Origin: Nocardioides marmoriginsengisoli
Lineage (GTDB): Bacteria > Actinomycetota > Actinomycetes > Propionibacteriales > Nocardioidaceae
DNA length: 64,000 nt
NCBI RefSeq assembly: GCF_003725695.1
Contig: NZ_RJSE01000007.1
Span: forward strand, 758,963 to 822,962
Direction: 5' to 3'
Shown: positions 8,852 to 18,410 of the stretch, in pieces
Numbering within the stretch: the first letter of the stretch is position 1
Layout of the letters: each line of letters opens with the position of its first letter
Program-made: the position numbers and the translations under genes
Notes under the pieces: model-generated
Database searches by the model: none
Seen by the model: the letters and a program-made list of their open reading frames with translations, nothing else
What the model was told of the DNA's origin: nothing

Positions 8852-9991
8852 GTGATCCTCCTGAACGGCAGCGTCCTGCCGCCGGGCGCGGGTGACCTCG
8901 CGCCGGGGGCGGTGCGCCTCGACGGCGGAGCGATCGCCGATCCCGGGCCGCCGCCGGCAGCGGACGAGCAGGTCGTCGACGTCACCGGCCTGGTCGTCGT
9001 CCCCGGGCTGGTCGACCTGCACACGCACGTCTTCCTCGGCCAGGACGCCGGCGTCGACGCCCAGGCCATCGGGCCGGCCACCGGGGTCACCACGATGGTC
9101 GACGCGGGCAGCGTCGGCGCGCACCTGCTCGGCGCGTTCCGGCGTACCTCGATGCCGGCCGACGGTCCGGTGCGGGTGCTCGCCTTCCTGAACGTCGCCA
9201 CGATCGGCATCACCAGCCTGACCCTCTCCGGTGAGCTCAAGACGCCGGCGTACCTCTCCCGGGAGGCGGCGCTGGCGGTGCTGACCTCCGGCGACGACAC
9301 CATCGTCGGGGTCAAGGTGCGGCCCTCCGCCGACGTGGCCGGATCGCACGGACCGGCCGCCCTGCGCGCGGCGCGGGAGCTGGCCACCGAGGCGGGCCTG
9401 CCGCTGATGGTGCACCTGGGTCCGCCCCCGGCCACGGCCGAGGAGGTCCTCGAGCTGCTCGGTCCCGGCGACATCCTGACCCACTGCTTCACCGGCTTCG
9501 AGGGCAACCACCTGGCGCGTCCCGCCGTCGCCGAGGCGCTCGTCGCGGCCCGCGAGCGCGGCGTCCGCTTCGACCTCGGGCACGGACAGTCCGGGTTCGA
9601 CGCGACCGTCGCCGCCCGGATGCTGGCCCGAGGCTTCCCGCCGGACACGATCAGTACCGACCTGCACGCCTACTCGGCGGTCTCGGTCGGCGGGCTGCCC
9701 CAGGTGATCTGCCGGTTGGTCGCCCTCGGGATGCCGCTCGCGGACGCGCTGCGGGCGGCGAGCGAGGCGCCCGTCGCGGCGATCGGGCGCGCGGACAGCG
9801 GACTCGGCACCTTGCGCGTCGGCGCCCCGGCCGACGTCGCGGTCTTCGACCGGGTCGAGCGGCCGCGCACCCTGTACGACGGCTTCGGCAACCCGATCGA
9901 GTCGAGCACCGAGCTGGTGCCGGTGCTGACGATCCGGGGCGGCCGGGTCGTCCACGACCCGCGCGGGCTGGCCGGCGACCCGATCGGGTGA
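8852..9991 (+). CDS. Amidohydrolase superfamily enzyme (COG3964-like deacetylase/esterase)
   Basis: A 379-residue amidohydrolase with the binuclear centre in order: H57 and H59 in LHTH, K155 in GVKVRPS as the bridging carbamylated lysine, H188, H211, and D270 in STDLHAYS. The SMPADGPVRVLAFLN stretch and final GGRVVHDP strand suit the COG3964 group. Characterised relatives such as Atu3266 cleave acetyl esters of 2-hydroxy acids, and genes of this group are known beside SelA-like genes. The start is GTG 8852, seven bases after the ridA stop. It ends the operon, 4 bases before a convergent gene. Confidence 0.82.
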   Translation: MILLNGSVLPPGAGDLAPGAVRLDGGAIADPGPPPAADEQVVDVTGLVVVPGLVDLHTHVFLGQDAGVDAQAIGPATGVTTMVDAGSVGAHLLGAFRRTSMPADGPVRVLAFLNVATIGITSLTLSGELKTPAYLSREAALAVLTSGDDTIVGVKVRPSADVAGSHGPAALRAARELATEAGLPLMVHLGPPPATAEEVLELLGPGDILTHCFTGFEGNHLARPAVAEALVAARERGVRFDLGHGQSGFDATVAARMLARGFPPDTISTDLHAYSAVSVGGLPQVICRLVALGMPLADALRAASEAPVAAIGRADSGLGTLRVGAPADVAVFDRVERPRTLYDGFGNPIESSTELVPVLTIRGGRVVHDPRGLAGDPIG

Positions 9992-9995
9992 GGTG

Positions 9996-10841
9996 CTAGA
10001 GGGCTTCGGAGATCGCGTCGGCGCAGGTCCGGAGCACGGCCAGCGCGCGCTCGCGGGTCGCGTGCGCGTCCTGCAACCGTGCCGAGGGGATCGAGCAGCT
10101 GACCGCGGCGACGGTCGCGCCGGCGGCGTTGCGGATCGGGACCGCCACGCAGTAGACACCCTCGGTGAACTCGCCGTGGTCCTCCGCGAACCCCTGCGCC
10201 CGGACCTCGTCGAGCTGGCTCTTGAGCGCGTCGTACGAGGCCACCGTGCTCGGCGTGAAGGTCACGAACTCGCGCCCGCGGAAGCGGTCCTCCACCTCCT
10301 CGACGGTCAGGCCGGCGAGGAGGACCTTGCCCAGGCCGGTCGTGTACGCCGGCAGTCGCGAGCCGACCTCGGAGACGAGGCGCAGCGGCTGGTCGGACTC
10401 CTCCTTGGTGATGTAGACGTTGTCGACGCCGTCCAGGATCGACACCTGGAAGGTCTCGTTGAGGTCGACCCGGGCCTGCCGCAGGTGGATCCGGGCGACG
10501 GTCGCGAGCTGCTCGGCGAAGAGGAAGCTCCGTCCGACCTGCCAGGCGCTGACCCCGATCCGGTAGCTCTTGTCGTCGGGGTCGAGGTCGAGGTAGCCGC
10601 GGTCGGTGAGGACGCGGAGCAGTCCGTGCAGGCTGCTCTTCGGCAGGTCCAGGCGGGCCCGGAGGTCGCTGAAGGTCCAGGCCTGCGAGCCCTCGGAGGC
10701 GATCAGCTGGAGCAGGTCGAGGACGCGTTCGGCCGACTTGATCGACCCCGCTCCGGCCGCTTGCGGAGGGCCTGCGTTCGCTGCGTCCACGTCTCCGTCG
10801 CTTCCTGCCGGGCCGGCGGCCCTTGCCGTGGCCGGACTCAT
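9996..10841 (-). CDS. IclR family transcriptional regulator
   Basis: A 281-residue regulator with a low-complexity Ala/Gly-rich N-tail of about 30 residues, then an IclR winged helix ('SAERVLDLLQLIA' start) and an effector domain containing GSRLPAYTTGLGKVLL and VYCVAVPIRN. The ATG at 10841 overlaps the stop of the upstream acetoacetyl-CoA synthetase (ATGA), so both come from one transcript. It probably controls its own operon and possibly the divergent Dpp operon. Confidence 0.9.
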   Translation of the reverse strand: MSPATARAAGPAGSDGDVDAANAGPPQAAGAGSIKSAERVLDLLQLIASEGSQAWTFSDLRARLDLPKSSLHGLLRVLTDRGYLDLDPDDKSYRIGVSAWQVGRSFLFAEQLATVARIHLRQARVDLNETFQVSILDGVDNVYITKEESDQPLRLVSEVGSRLPAYTTGLGKVLLAGLTVEEVEDRFRGREFVTFTPSTVASYDALKSQLDEVRAQGFAEDHGEFTEGVYCVAVPIRNAAGATVAAVSCSIPSARLQDAHATRERALAVLRTCADAISEAL

Positions 10842-12850
10842 GATGGCACGCGCTTCGGGCCGGGTCCGGAGGGCGCCTGCTCCCGGGCATCCGTGATCGC
10901 GTGGCGGGCGATCTCGTCCACGGCGTCGGGGTGGGTCACCGATCCCCGGTCGAGGCAGAGGTCCGGGTCGGCGCCGCCGAGGATCCGCTTGACCGGCACC
11001 TCGAGCCGCTTGCCGGAGAGCGTCCGGGGCAGGTGCGCGAGGTGGATCACCCGGTCCGGCCGGTGCCGCGGCGAGAGCCGTCGCGCCAGCTCGTCGACGA
11101 CCCGGCCCAGGTCGTCGTCGGCCAGCCGGCCGCTCGGCGGATCGGCGACCAGCAGCACCAGGGCATCCGCCCGCCCGGCACCTGCTTCGAGGTGGACGAC
11201 CAGGCTGTCCCCGACGGCGGACTCCTCGTCCAGCACCGCGTAGAACTCGGCCGTGCCGATCCGGACGCCGTGCCGGTTCAGGGTCGCGTCGCTGCGCCCG
11301 TGCACGACCCAGCCGCCCGCCGCGGTGGTGGTGACCAGGTCGCCGTGGGTCCACACCCCGGGGCGCTCGGCGAAGTACGCCGACCGGTACCGGTCGCCCC
11401 CGGCGTCGCCCCAGAAGCCGACCGGCATCGAGGGCATCGGAGCGGTCACCACCAGCTCGCCGACCTCGTCGGTCAGGGAGTTGCCGTCGTCGTCCCAGGC
11501 CGCGACCGCGCAGCCGAGCCACGCGCACGGGATCTCGCCGGCGCGGACCGGCACCGTGGGCGCACCGCCCAGGAAGGCGGTGCAGACGTCGGTGCCCCCG
11601 GAGATCGGGACCACCTGCACCCGGTCCGGAACGTTGCGCGCGGCCCAGGTGTGCAGCTCCGCGCTCAGCGGTGCCCCGGTGACGCCGACCAGGCGCAACC
11701 CGTCCAGGGCGCCGACCTCGCCGGGGACGACACCCGCGTCTCGGCACTGCGCCAGGAAGGCCGGGCTGAGGCCGAGGGCGGTCAGCTGCCAGCGATCCGC
11801 GAGCTCCCACAGCGCCGCCGGCCCCGGGTACGCCGGATCGCCGTCGACCAGGCCGATCGTGGTCCCGGCGCCGAGCGCGGAGGCCAGGAAGTTCCACATC
11901 ATCCAGCCGGTGGTCGTGAACCAGAGGAACCGGTCGCCGGCGCCCAGGTCGAGGTGCAACCGGTGCGCTTTGAGGTGCTCGACCACGATGCCGCCGTGGC
12001 CGTGCACGATCGCCTTGGGCAGGCCGGTGGTCCCGGAGGAGAACAGCACGACCAGGGGAGCGTCGAAGGGGAGCCGGGTGAAGGCGGGTGCCGCCGGCTC
12101 GCCGACGAACGACGACCAGGGGATCGCGCCGTCCGGCCCCTCGGCGTCCGGGTCGAGGTAGGGGAGCCACACCACGGACCGGATGCTCGGCAGGCCGGCG
12201 AGGACCTCCGCGACCGCCGCTTCGCGGGAGACCGGTTTGGCGCCGTACCGGTAGCCGTCGACGGCCAGCAGCAGGGTCGGTTCGAGCTGGCGCCAACGGT
12301 CCAGCACGCTGCTCGGTCCGAACTCGGGCGGGCAGGAGCTGAAGACCGCGCCGAGGCTCGCGGCGGCGAGCATCAGCACCAGGGTCTCGGGGATGTTCGG
12401 CGCGTAGGCGGCGACCCGGTCGCCGGTGCCGACGCCGGCCCGGAGGAGGCCGGCGCGGGCGCGCGCGACGGCGTCGCGGAGCTCGGCAGCGGTGAGCTCG
12501 ACATCGGGCCGGGTCTGCGAGGTGGCCCGGACGACGACGTCGGCGTCGGCGCGGCCGGGCATCGCCAGCACCGCCTCGGCGTAGTTCAGGCGGACGTCGG
12601 GGAACCAGGCGGCGCCGGGCATGGCCGTGCTCGCGAGCACCGTCCGCGGGTCGCCGTCGTACGGGATCGCGAGCTCCTGCCACCACGCTCCCCAGAAGCC
12701 GGCGGGGTCGCTGACCGACCACTTCCAGAGCTGCGGGTAGTCCGGAACGGGTACGCCGCGGCGGGCCGCGGTCGTCGTCGCGAACGCCTCGAGCTGCGAG
12801 CCGCCGTCGCTCGCGGGCTGCCACAGAGCCTGCGGATTCGGGGGTTGCAC
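10838..12850 (-). CDS. aacS: Acetoacetyl-CoA synthetase
   Basis: A 670-residue ANL-superfamily enzyme that activates acetoacetate to acetoacetyl-CoA with ATP. Visible motifs are LFSSGTTGLPKAIVHGHGG (AMP binding), WFTTTGWMMWN, which is characteristic of this subfamily and acetyl-CoA synthetases, a THGD motif, GRSDATLNRHGVRIG, and LSGKRLEVPVK with the C-terminal catalytic lysine. Start is GTG 12850, preceded by AAAGGAG; a longer frame reaches further upstream but lacks such a site. The linkage to an IclR regulator suggests inducible use of acetoacetate or of a related 3-oxo acid made by neighbouring pathways. Confidence 0.9.
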   Translation of the reverse strand: MQPPNPQALWQPASDGGSQLEAFATTTAARRGVPVPDYPQLWKWSVSDPAGFWGAWWQELAIPYDGDPRTVLASTAMPGAAWFPDVRLNYAEAVLAMPGRADADVVVRATSQTRPDVELTAAELRDAVARARAGLLRAGVGTGDRVAAYAPNIPETLVLMLAAASLGAVFSSCPPEFGPSSVLDRWRQLEPTLLLAVDGYRYGAKPVSREAAVAEVLAGLPSIRSVVWLPYLDPDAEGPDGAIPWSSFVGEPAAPAFTRLPFDAPLVVLFSSGTTGLPKAIVHGHGGIVVEHLKAHRLHLDLGAGDRFLWFTTTGWMMWNFLASALGAGTTIGLVDGDPAYPGPAALWELADRWQLTALGLSPAFLAQCRDAGVVPGEVGALDGLRLVGVTGAPLSAELHTWAARNVPDRVQVVPISGGTDVCTAFLGGAPTVPVRAGEIPCAWLGCAVAAWDDDGNSLTDEVGELVVTAPMPSMPVGFWGDAGGDRYRSAYFAERPGVWTHGDLVTTTAAGGWVVHGRSDATLNRHGVRIGTAEFYAVLDEESAVGDSLVVHLEAGAGRADALVLLVADPPSGRLADDDLGRVVDELARRLSPRHRPDRVIHLAHLPRTLSGKRLEVPVKRILGGADPDLCLDRGSVTHPDAVDEIARHAITDAREQAPSGPGPKRVPS

Positions 12851-12865
12851 CGCACTCCTTTGATC

Positions 12866-12877
12866 GAGATATCGAAC
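12866..12877 (+). promoter_or_regulatory. Candidate IclR operator half, copy 2
   Basis: GAGATATCGAAC matches the element at 2405-2416 in 11 of 12 positions. It is joined to the palindrome GAACA-g-TGTTC (12874-12884), and a further GAACA lies at 12893-12897. It covers the expected promoter of aacS, just upstream of its ribosome binding site. Confidence 0.4.
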
Positions 12878-13000
12878 AGTGTTCAGTGGGACGAACACAA
12901 CGTAAATCCGATGGTGTCACGCGTCAAGGTCGGAAATCTTTCGCCCGGGGCCTTGTGGGCCGTCTTCCGGAGGTGCTATAAACCGTCCACCGATTGATTG

Positions 13001-13014
13001 TGAACTCAAGTTCA
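13001..13014. promoter_or_regulatory. Palindromic operator before the Dpp-type operon
   Basis: TGAACTCAAGTTCA is a perfect inverted repeat of 6-bp arms with a 2-bp centre. A third half-site TGAACT follows at 13021-13026. It lies 40 bp before the first gene start, in the promoter region of the transporter operon, so an IclR- or TetR-type repressor site is likely. The binding protein is not known. Confidence 0.45.
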
Positions 13015-13054
13015 TAACTATGAACTACGCGAACCGTACCTCCTAGGAGTCCTC

Positions 13055-14665
13055 GTGAAGAAGAGCATCTCGATCTCGATGGCAGCCGTGCTGGCGGCGA
13101 CCATCGGTCTCTCGGCCTGTTCCAGTGACGACAAGGATCCGGACAAGGCCACGCTGCCGTCGGCCGGTGCCGAGTCCGCGGCCTGCCAGGGCGAGCCGAA
13201 GACGGGAGGCAAGCTGGTCGCGGCCAAGCAGAACGAGACGCTCTCGCTCAGCCCGTACAACACCCCGGGCGGCTTCGGTGACACCGAGGCGATCAACATG
13301 ATCTTCGAGGGCCTGGTCCGGATGGACCCGACCGGCGCCACCCAGGACATCGTCCCGGCCATCGCCGAGAAGTGGACCGTCGCGCCGGACGGTAAGTCCT
13401 ACACGTTCAACATCCGCTCCAACGCGGCGTTCTCCAACGGCGACCCGGTGACGGCCGCTGACGTCAAGTACTCGCTGGACACCTGGGCGGACCCGGAGAA
13501 GAACTCCTGGGCCACCTTCGCGGCCGGCTACAAGGGGACGACCGTGATCGACCCCGCCACCGTCCGGATCGACCTCTCCGAGCCGACCGGCGGGTTCCTG
13601 TACTCGCTGGCGATGATCTCGGCGAGCATCCTGCCGGAGAAGCTGGCGAAGGCGCAGGGTGCCGACTTCTTCGAGAAGCCGATCGGCAGCGGCCCGTTCC
13701 AGGTCGCCACCTGGAACAAGGGTTCGTCGATCAGCTACACCCGGAACGAGCACTACTGGGAGGAAGGCGTCCCGAAGCTCGACGAGGTGCTCGTCAACTT
13801 CGTCACCGATGACAACACCCGGATGCTGGCACTGCGCTCCGGTGAGGCGCAGCTGGTCGACTCGGTGCCGTTCGCCCAGGTGACCTCGCTGCAGAAGCAG
13901 AAGGACGTCAAGCTCGACGCCCTCACCATCGCGTCCTGGATCCTGCTGTCCATCAACAACAAGAAGCCGCAGTTCAAGGACGTCCAGGTGCGCCAGGCGC
14001 TCTCGCTCGCGATCGACCGGGAGGGCGTCAACAAGAGCATCTACTCCGGTCTGGGCGAGCTGCCGAACAGCGCGCTCCCGCGGCTGAAGTACGACGCCCC
14101 GGACTCCGAGATCCCGCCGACGCCGTACGACGTCGAGAAGGCGAAGAGCCTGATCGCCGGCTCCGACTTCGCCGACGGCTTCAAGGCCCGGCTGGAGTTC
14201 CCGAGCGGCAACGCGGCGTTCCAGAGTCTGGCACTGGTGCTGCAGAGCGCCTGGGCCGAGATCGGGGTCGAGCTCACCCTCCACCCGGAGGACCAGGCCA
14301 CGCTGAGCAAGAGCTTCAACGGCGGCACCTACGACCTGATCCTCCCGTACGCCTTCGCCGCCAGCGACGTGCCGATCCCGGACGAGTTCGGGGCGTTCTA
14401 CGCGATCCCCGGCGGCACCAACGGGTTCTTCACCTGGTGGGCCGACCCGGCGATCGAGGCGCTGACCAAGACCTTCGTGCACACCACCGACGAGGCGTCC
14501 CGCGCCGAGCAGTGGCCGAAGATCCAGGCCGCGCTGCTGGAGCAGCAGCCGGCGATCAACGTCCTCGACCTGCCGCTGCTCGAGGCCCGGCAGCAGAACG
14601 TCTGCGACTTCAAGGCGAACGCCACCGGCAACAGCTCGCTGGGACTCACGTGGATCGCAGGCTAG
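13055..14665 (+). CDS. Oligopeptide-type ABC transporter substrate-binding lipoprotein (SBP family 5)
   Basis: A 536-residue lipoprotein with signal peptide and lipobox LSAC, lipidated at C22. The body has the family 5 pattern ([10 protein letters not shown], ..[15 protein letters not shown].., DVKYSLDTW). Such proteins bind peptides, but also nickel complexes, opines and oligosaccharides. Because the operon ends in sugar-type dehydrogenases, the ligand may be a glycoside or sugar derivative instead of a peptide (inference). GTG 13055 follows CTAGGAG. Confidence 0.9.
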   Translation: MKKSISISMAAVLAATIGLSACSSDDKDPDKATLPSAGAESAACQGEPKTGGKLVAAKQNETLSLSPYNTPGGFGDTEAINMIFEGLVRMDPTGATQDIVPAIAEKWTVAPDGKSYTFNIRSNAAFSNGDPVTAADVKYSLDTWADPEKNSWATFAAGYKGTTVIDPATVRIDLSEPTGGFLYSLAMISASILPEKLAKAQGADFFEKPIGSGPFQVATWNKGSSISYTRNEHYWEEGVPKLDEVLVNFVTDDNTRMLALRSGEAQLVDSVPFAQVTSLQKQKDVKLDALTIASWILLSINNKKPQFKDVQVRQALSLAIDREGVNKSIYSGLGELPNSALPRLKYDAPDSEIPPTPYDVEKAKSLIAGSDFADGFKARLEFPSGNAAFQSLALVLQSAWAEIGVELTLHPEDQATLSKSFNGGTYDLILPYAFAASDVPIPDEFGAFYAIPGGTNGFFTWWADPAIEALTKTFVHTTDEASRAEQWPKIQAALLEQQPAINVLDLPLLEARQQNVCDFKANATGNSSLGLTWIAG

Positions 14666-14693
14666 GCACCGGCACCGGAGGAGGTGGTGCGCG

Positions 14694-15641
14694 ATGACCG
14701 GCTACCTCCTCCGGCGCCTCTCCACGAGCCTGGTCCAGCTCGTCGCCCTCGCGGTGATCGCGTTCCTGATCATGCAGATCGTGCCCGGGGACCCGGTGCG
14801 CACGATGCTGGGCGATCGGGTCTCGCAGGACTACGTCGACCAGGTGCGGGGCGAGCTCGGGCTCGACCGGCCCCTCTGGTCGCAGCTGGGGGCCTTCCTC
14901 GGCAACCTCCTCACCGGTGACTTCGGCCAGTCGTTCACCCTGAACCGGTCGATCGGCTCCCTGCTCGGCGACCGGATCGGGCCCAGCGTCTTCCTGATCG
15001 TCTACGGGCTGCTGGTCGCCGTCGTCATCGGCGTGCCGCTGGCGATGATCTCGGCGGTGCGGCCCGGGCGTCCGGTCGACTACCTGATCCGGATCCTGGT
15101 GACCGCCACGTTCACGATGCCGGCGTTCTGGCTGGGCCTGGTGCTGGCGCTGGTGTTCGGGCTTCAGCTCGGCTGGTTCCCGGTGCTGGGCTACGAGTCC
15201 GGGTTCGGCGGGCACGTCCGCTCGACGACCCTGCCGGCGTTCGCGCTCGGGCTCTCGTTGCTCGCCGTCGTCGTCCGCACGCTGCGCGGCAGCATGCGGC
15301 GCGAGCTGTCGACCGAGTACGCCGAGGCGGCGACCGCCCGGGGGCTGAGCAGCACCCGGGTAGTGGCCCGGCACGCCGCGCGCAACGCCGCGATGCCGAC
15401 GATCTCGGTGCTGGCGGTCTCCGTCGGCGCCCTGGTCGGCGGTACGGCGGTCCTGGAGCAGGTCTTCCAGATCCCCGGGATCGGCTCGTTGCTGATCCAG
15501 GCGGTGCAGCGCCGCGACTACCCGACGATCCAGGTGATCTCCGTGCTCGCCGGCGCCGTGGTGATCCTCGCCGGACTGGCCGCGGACCTGATCCAGGCCG
15601 CCATCGACCCGCGGGTCCGGATCGCGGTGTCCCGTGGATAG
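14694..15641 (+). CDS. Dpp/Opp-type ABC transporter permease (DppB-like)
   Basis: A 315-residue permease with the N-terminal '[25 protein letters not shown]' membrane segment, the extracellular [10 protein letters not shown] region found in DppB/OppB proteins, five more membrane helices, and the EAA loop [25 protein letters not shown] 14694 follows GGAGGAGG. It overlaps the next permease gene by eight bases. Confidence 0.92.
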   Translation: MTGYLLRRLSTSLVQLVALAVIAFLIMQIVPGDPVRTMLGDRVSQDYVDQVRGELGLDRPLWSQLGAFLGNLLTGDFGQSFTLNRSIGSLLGDRIGPSVFLIVYGLLVAVVIGVPLAMISAVRPGRPVDYLIRILVTATFTMPAFWLGLVLALVFGLQLGWFPVLGYESGFGGHVRSTTLPAFALGLSLLAVVVRTLRGSMRRELSTEYAEAATARGLSSTRVVARHAARNAAMPTISVLAVSVGALVGGTAVLEQVFQIPGIGSLLIQAVQRRDYPTIQVISVLAGAVVILAGLAADLIQAAIDPRVRIAVSRG

Positions 15642-16479
15642 CCGGCGGAGTCGCGCGCTGCGCAGGGTCAAGGGCCTGCCCCGCGAGGTCCAGGTAGGCG
15701 CCACGATCGTGCTGGTGATCGGCTTCGCCGCGCTGCTGGCGCCGGTGATCGCGCCCTACGAGCCGAACGCCCCGAACGTCCTCGACAGCCTGCTGCCGCC
15801 GTCCGGATCGCACTGGATGGGCACCGACTTCGTCGGCCGCGACGTCTTCTCCCGGGTGCTGTACGGGATGCGGGCGGACCTGCTGATCGTGCTCGCGGTG
15901 ACCACGATCGGGTTCGTCGTCGGCACCCTCGCCGGTGCCGTCGCCGCCTACTTCGGCCGCTGGCCCGACGTGATCGTCTCCCGGGTCGCCGACACCGCGA
16001 TCGCGCTGCCGTTCCTGGTCGTCGTGCTGGCGATCGTCGCCGTGATCGGAGCCGGCACCCTGGGCGTCTGCCTCGGCATCGTCGCCGTCGGCTGGGCCGT
16101 CTACGCCCGGATCGCGCGGGCCGAGATGCTGGCGCTGCGGGAGCAGGAGTTCATCCTGGCGACCCGCGCGCTGGGGTACAGCCACACCCGGATCATCCTG
16201 CGGCACGTGCTCCCGAACGTGGCGCACTCCGGGCTGACCTACACGACGATGGACTCGGTCTCGAACCTCGTCGCGCTGGCCGCGATGTCCTACCTGGGCT
16301 TCGGCGCCCAGCCTCCCGCGGCCAACCTCGGGTCGATCATCGCCAGCGGCCAGCCCTACCTGCTGACCGCGTGGTGGATCTGCACGCTGCCCGCCCTGCT
16401 GCTGGTGCTGCTCGGCATCGGGATCGGCCTGATCGGCGACGGCCTGACCGGTCGCGGTCTCAACACGAGGGAGGGGTGA
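15634..16479 (+). CDS. Dpp/Opp-type ABC transporter permease (DppC-like)
   Basis: A 281-residue partner permease. It has the DppC hallmarks: an N-terminal helix, then '[21 protein letters not shown]', and an EAA loop with [19 protein letters not shown] and 'RHVLPN'. GTG 15634 lies inside the end of the DppB-like gene, so translation is coupled. Confidence 0.92.
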   Translation: MDSRRSRALRRVKGLPREVQVGATIVLVIGFAALLAPVIAPYEPNAPNVLDSLLPPSGSHWMGTDFVGRDVFSRVLYGMRADLLIVLAVTTIGFVVGTLAGAVAAYFGRWPDVIVSRVADTAIALPFLVVVLAIVAVIGAGTLGVCLGIVAVGWAVYARIARAEMLALREQEFILATRALGYSHTRIILRHVLPNVAHSGLTYTTMDSVSNLVALAAMSYLGFGAQPPAANLGSIIASGQPYLLTAWWICTLPALLLVLLGIGIGLIGDGLTGRGLNTREG

Positions 16480-16481
16480 GG

Positions 16482-17504
16482 ATGACCGAGCAGGACGCTC
16501 CGCTGCTGCGGATCGAGAACCTGGAGATCGGCTTCGGCAACGGCGCCGGCCGGCACACCGCGGTCCACGACGTCAGCCTGACGGTGAACCCGGCGGAGAT
16601 CGTCGGGCTGGTCGGCGAGTCCGGCTCCGGCAAGAGCCTGACCTGCCGCTCGGTGCTCCGGCTGATCCCGGTCGGCGGCCGGATCACCTCCGGCGACGTC
16701 CGGCTCGGCGGGCAGGAGCTGCTGGACCTCTCGGCCAAGGAGATGCGCGAGGTCCGGGCGCACCAGGTGGGGATGGTCTTCCAGGACCCGTTCACCTCGC
16801 TGAACCCGACGCTGCGGATCGGCACCCAGGTGATCGAGACGCTGCGGGCCAACGGCGGACTCTCCCGCGAGGCGGCCCGCCGGCGCGCGGTGGAGCTGCT
16901 CACCCAGGTCGAGATCCCGTTGCCCGAGGAGCGGCTCCGGGCCTACCCGCACGAGCTCAGCGGCGGCATGCGGCAGCGGGTGATGATCGCGCTGGCGATG
17001 GCTGCCGACCCGCAGCTCCTGATCGCCGACGAGCCGACCACGGCGCTGGACGTCTCGACCCAGGCGCAGGTGCTGGCGCTGCTGCGCCGGATCCGGGACG
17101 AGCGCGGGATGTCGATCCTGCTGGTCTCCCACGACTTCGGCGTCGTCGCCGCGATCTGCGACCGGGTGGTCGTGATGTACGGCGGCTTCGTGGTCGAGTC
17201 CGGCTCCATCGAGCAGGTCTACGGCGCGCCGGCGCACCCGTACACGCGGGCGCTGCTGAACGCCGTACCGGACCTGACGCTGCCGCCGCCCGGGTACCGG
17301 CGTCCGGCCATCCCCGGTCCGCCGCTCGGGTCGGTGCCCTACGAGGCCGGCTGTCCGTTCGCCCCGCGGTGCCGGTTCGCCCGGGACGCGTGCGGCTCGG
17401 TCCCGATGAGCCTGGAGCCGGTCGCCGGGGACCACCTGACCGCGTGCCCGTTCGCCGACGACGCCGGTGCCGGCGTCGCGGCCGTCGTCCAGGAGGTGTC
17501 GTGA
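16482..17504 (+). CDS. Dpp/Opp-type ABC transporter ATPase (DppD-like)
   Basis: A 340-residue ATPase with Walker A GESGSGKS, signature LSGGMRQRV, Walker [13 protein letters not shown] and H-loop VSHDFG. The C-terminal oligopeptide-transporter extension carries spaced cysteines ([14 protein letters not shown] ... CPF) that bind an iron-sulfur cluster in some relatives. ATG 16482 follows the previous stop by two bases. Confidence 0.92.
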   Translation: MTEQDAPLLRIENLEIGFGNGAGRHTAVHDVSLTVNPAEIVGLVGESGSGKSLTCRSVLRLIPVGGRITSGDVRLGGQELLDLSAKEMREVRAHQVGMVFQDPFTSLNPTLRIGTQVIETLRANGGLSREAARRRAVELLTQVEIPLPEERLRAYPHELSGGMRQRVMIALAMAADPQLLIADEPTTALDVSTQAQVLALLRRIRDERGMSILLVSHDFGVVAAICDRVVVMYGGFVVESGSIEQVYGAPAHPYTRALLNAVPDLTLPPPGYRRPAIPGPPLGSVPYEAGCPFAPRCRFARDACGSVPMSLEPVAGDHLTACPFADDAGAGVAAVVQEVS

Positions 17505-18325
17505 GCGAGGAGATCCTCCGGGTGGAGGGCCTGATGAAGACCTTCGCGACCCGTCCGTCCCTGCTCCAGCGCGCGCGACGCCGGGAGACGGTGCCGGTCC
17601 GGGCGGTCGACGACGTCGGCTTCACCCTCGGCCGCGGCGAGATCCTCGGCATCGCGGGCGAGTCCGGGAGCGGCAAGTCGACCACCGCCCGCTGTCTGAA
17701 CCGGCTGGTCGAACCGGACGGCGGGACGATCGTCTTCGACGGGATCGACGTGCGCGCCCTCGCCGGGCGCGAGCTGCGCGAGGTCCGGCGGCGGATCCAG
17801 ATGGTCTTCCAGGACCCGTACGCCTCGTTGAACCCGCGGATGTCGATCGGCAACGCGATCCTGGAGGCGGGCCGGGTGCACCGCCAGCTCGGTACGACGG
17901 CGCCGCGGCAGTTCGTCCGCGAGCGGCTGGACATGGTCCGGCTGCCGGAGTCGTTCGCCGACCGGCGCCCGCGCGACCTCAGCGGCGGTCAGCGCCAGCG
18001 GGTGGCGATCGCCCGGGCGCTGGCGACCGATCCGGAGATCATCGTCGCCGACGAGGCGGTGAGCGCGCTGGACGTCTCGGTGCAGACCGAGATCGTGAAC
18101 CTCTTCCTCGACCTGCGCGACGAGATGGGGTTGTCGATCGTCTTCGTCTCGCACCAGCTGCCGGTCCTGGCCGCGCTGACCGACCGGATCGCGGTGATGC
18201 GGTCCGGCGCGCTCGTCGAGCTCGCGACCACCCGCGCGATCTTCGAGGACCCGCAGCACCCCTATACCCAGGGGCTCCTGGCGGCGCACCCGCACCCGAG
18301 ATTCCAGCGGGAGCCGTCGCCCTGA
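17501..18325 (+). CDS. Dpp/Opp-type ABC transporter ATPase (DppF-like)
   Basis: A 274-residue second ATPase, starting at GTG 17501 within the end of the previous gene and after AGGAGG. Motifs: [44 protein letters not shown]. It is short for the family: the chain ends soon after the LLAAHPHP segment and lacks the Cys-rich extension seen in its partner. Confidence 0.92.
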   Translation: MSEEILRVEGLMKTFATRPSLLQRARRRETVPVRAVDDVGFTLGRGEILGIAGESGSGKSTTARCLNRLVEPDGGTIVFDGIDVRALAGRELREVRRRIQMVFQDPYASLNPRMSIGNAILEAGRVHRQLGTTAPRQFVRERLDMVRLPESFADRRPRDLSGGQRQRVAIARALATDPEIIVADEAVSALDVSVQTEIVNLFLDLRDEMGLSIVFVSHQLPVLAALTDRIAVMRSGALVELATTRAIFEDPQHPYTQGLLAAHPHPRFQREPSP

Positions 18326-18370
18326 GCCCCGGACCGACTCCCAGGAACCGCACCACCCTCACCCGCACCA

Positions 18371-18388
18371 CCACGCCCCCGGGCGTGG
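18371..18388 (+). terminator. GC-rich stem-loop between dppF-like gene and SDR
   Basis: CCACGCCC at 18371-18378 and GGGCGTGG at 18381-18388 form a perfect 8-bp stem with a 2-base loop. No T-run follows. The loop may only be partial attenuation or a processing point that lowers expression of the three enzyme genes relative to the transporter. Confidence 0.35.
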
Positions 18389-18410
18389 CCTCACTACGGA
18401 AAGTAAGCCG

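Noticed and set aside
9996-12920. A single 974-residue minus-strand protein spanning two genes
   Set aside because: Its N-terminal two thirds is arginine/proline-rich shadow translation of aacS in the wrong frame. Only the last 281 residues, the IclR regulator, are real.
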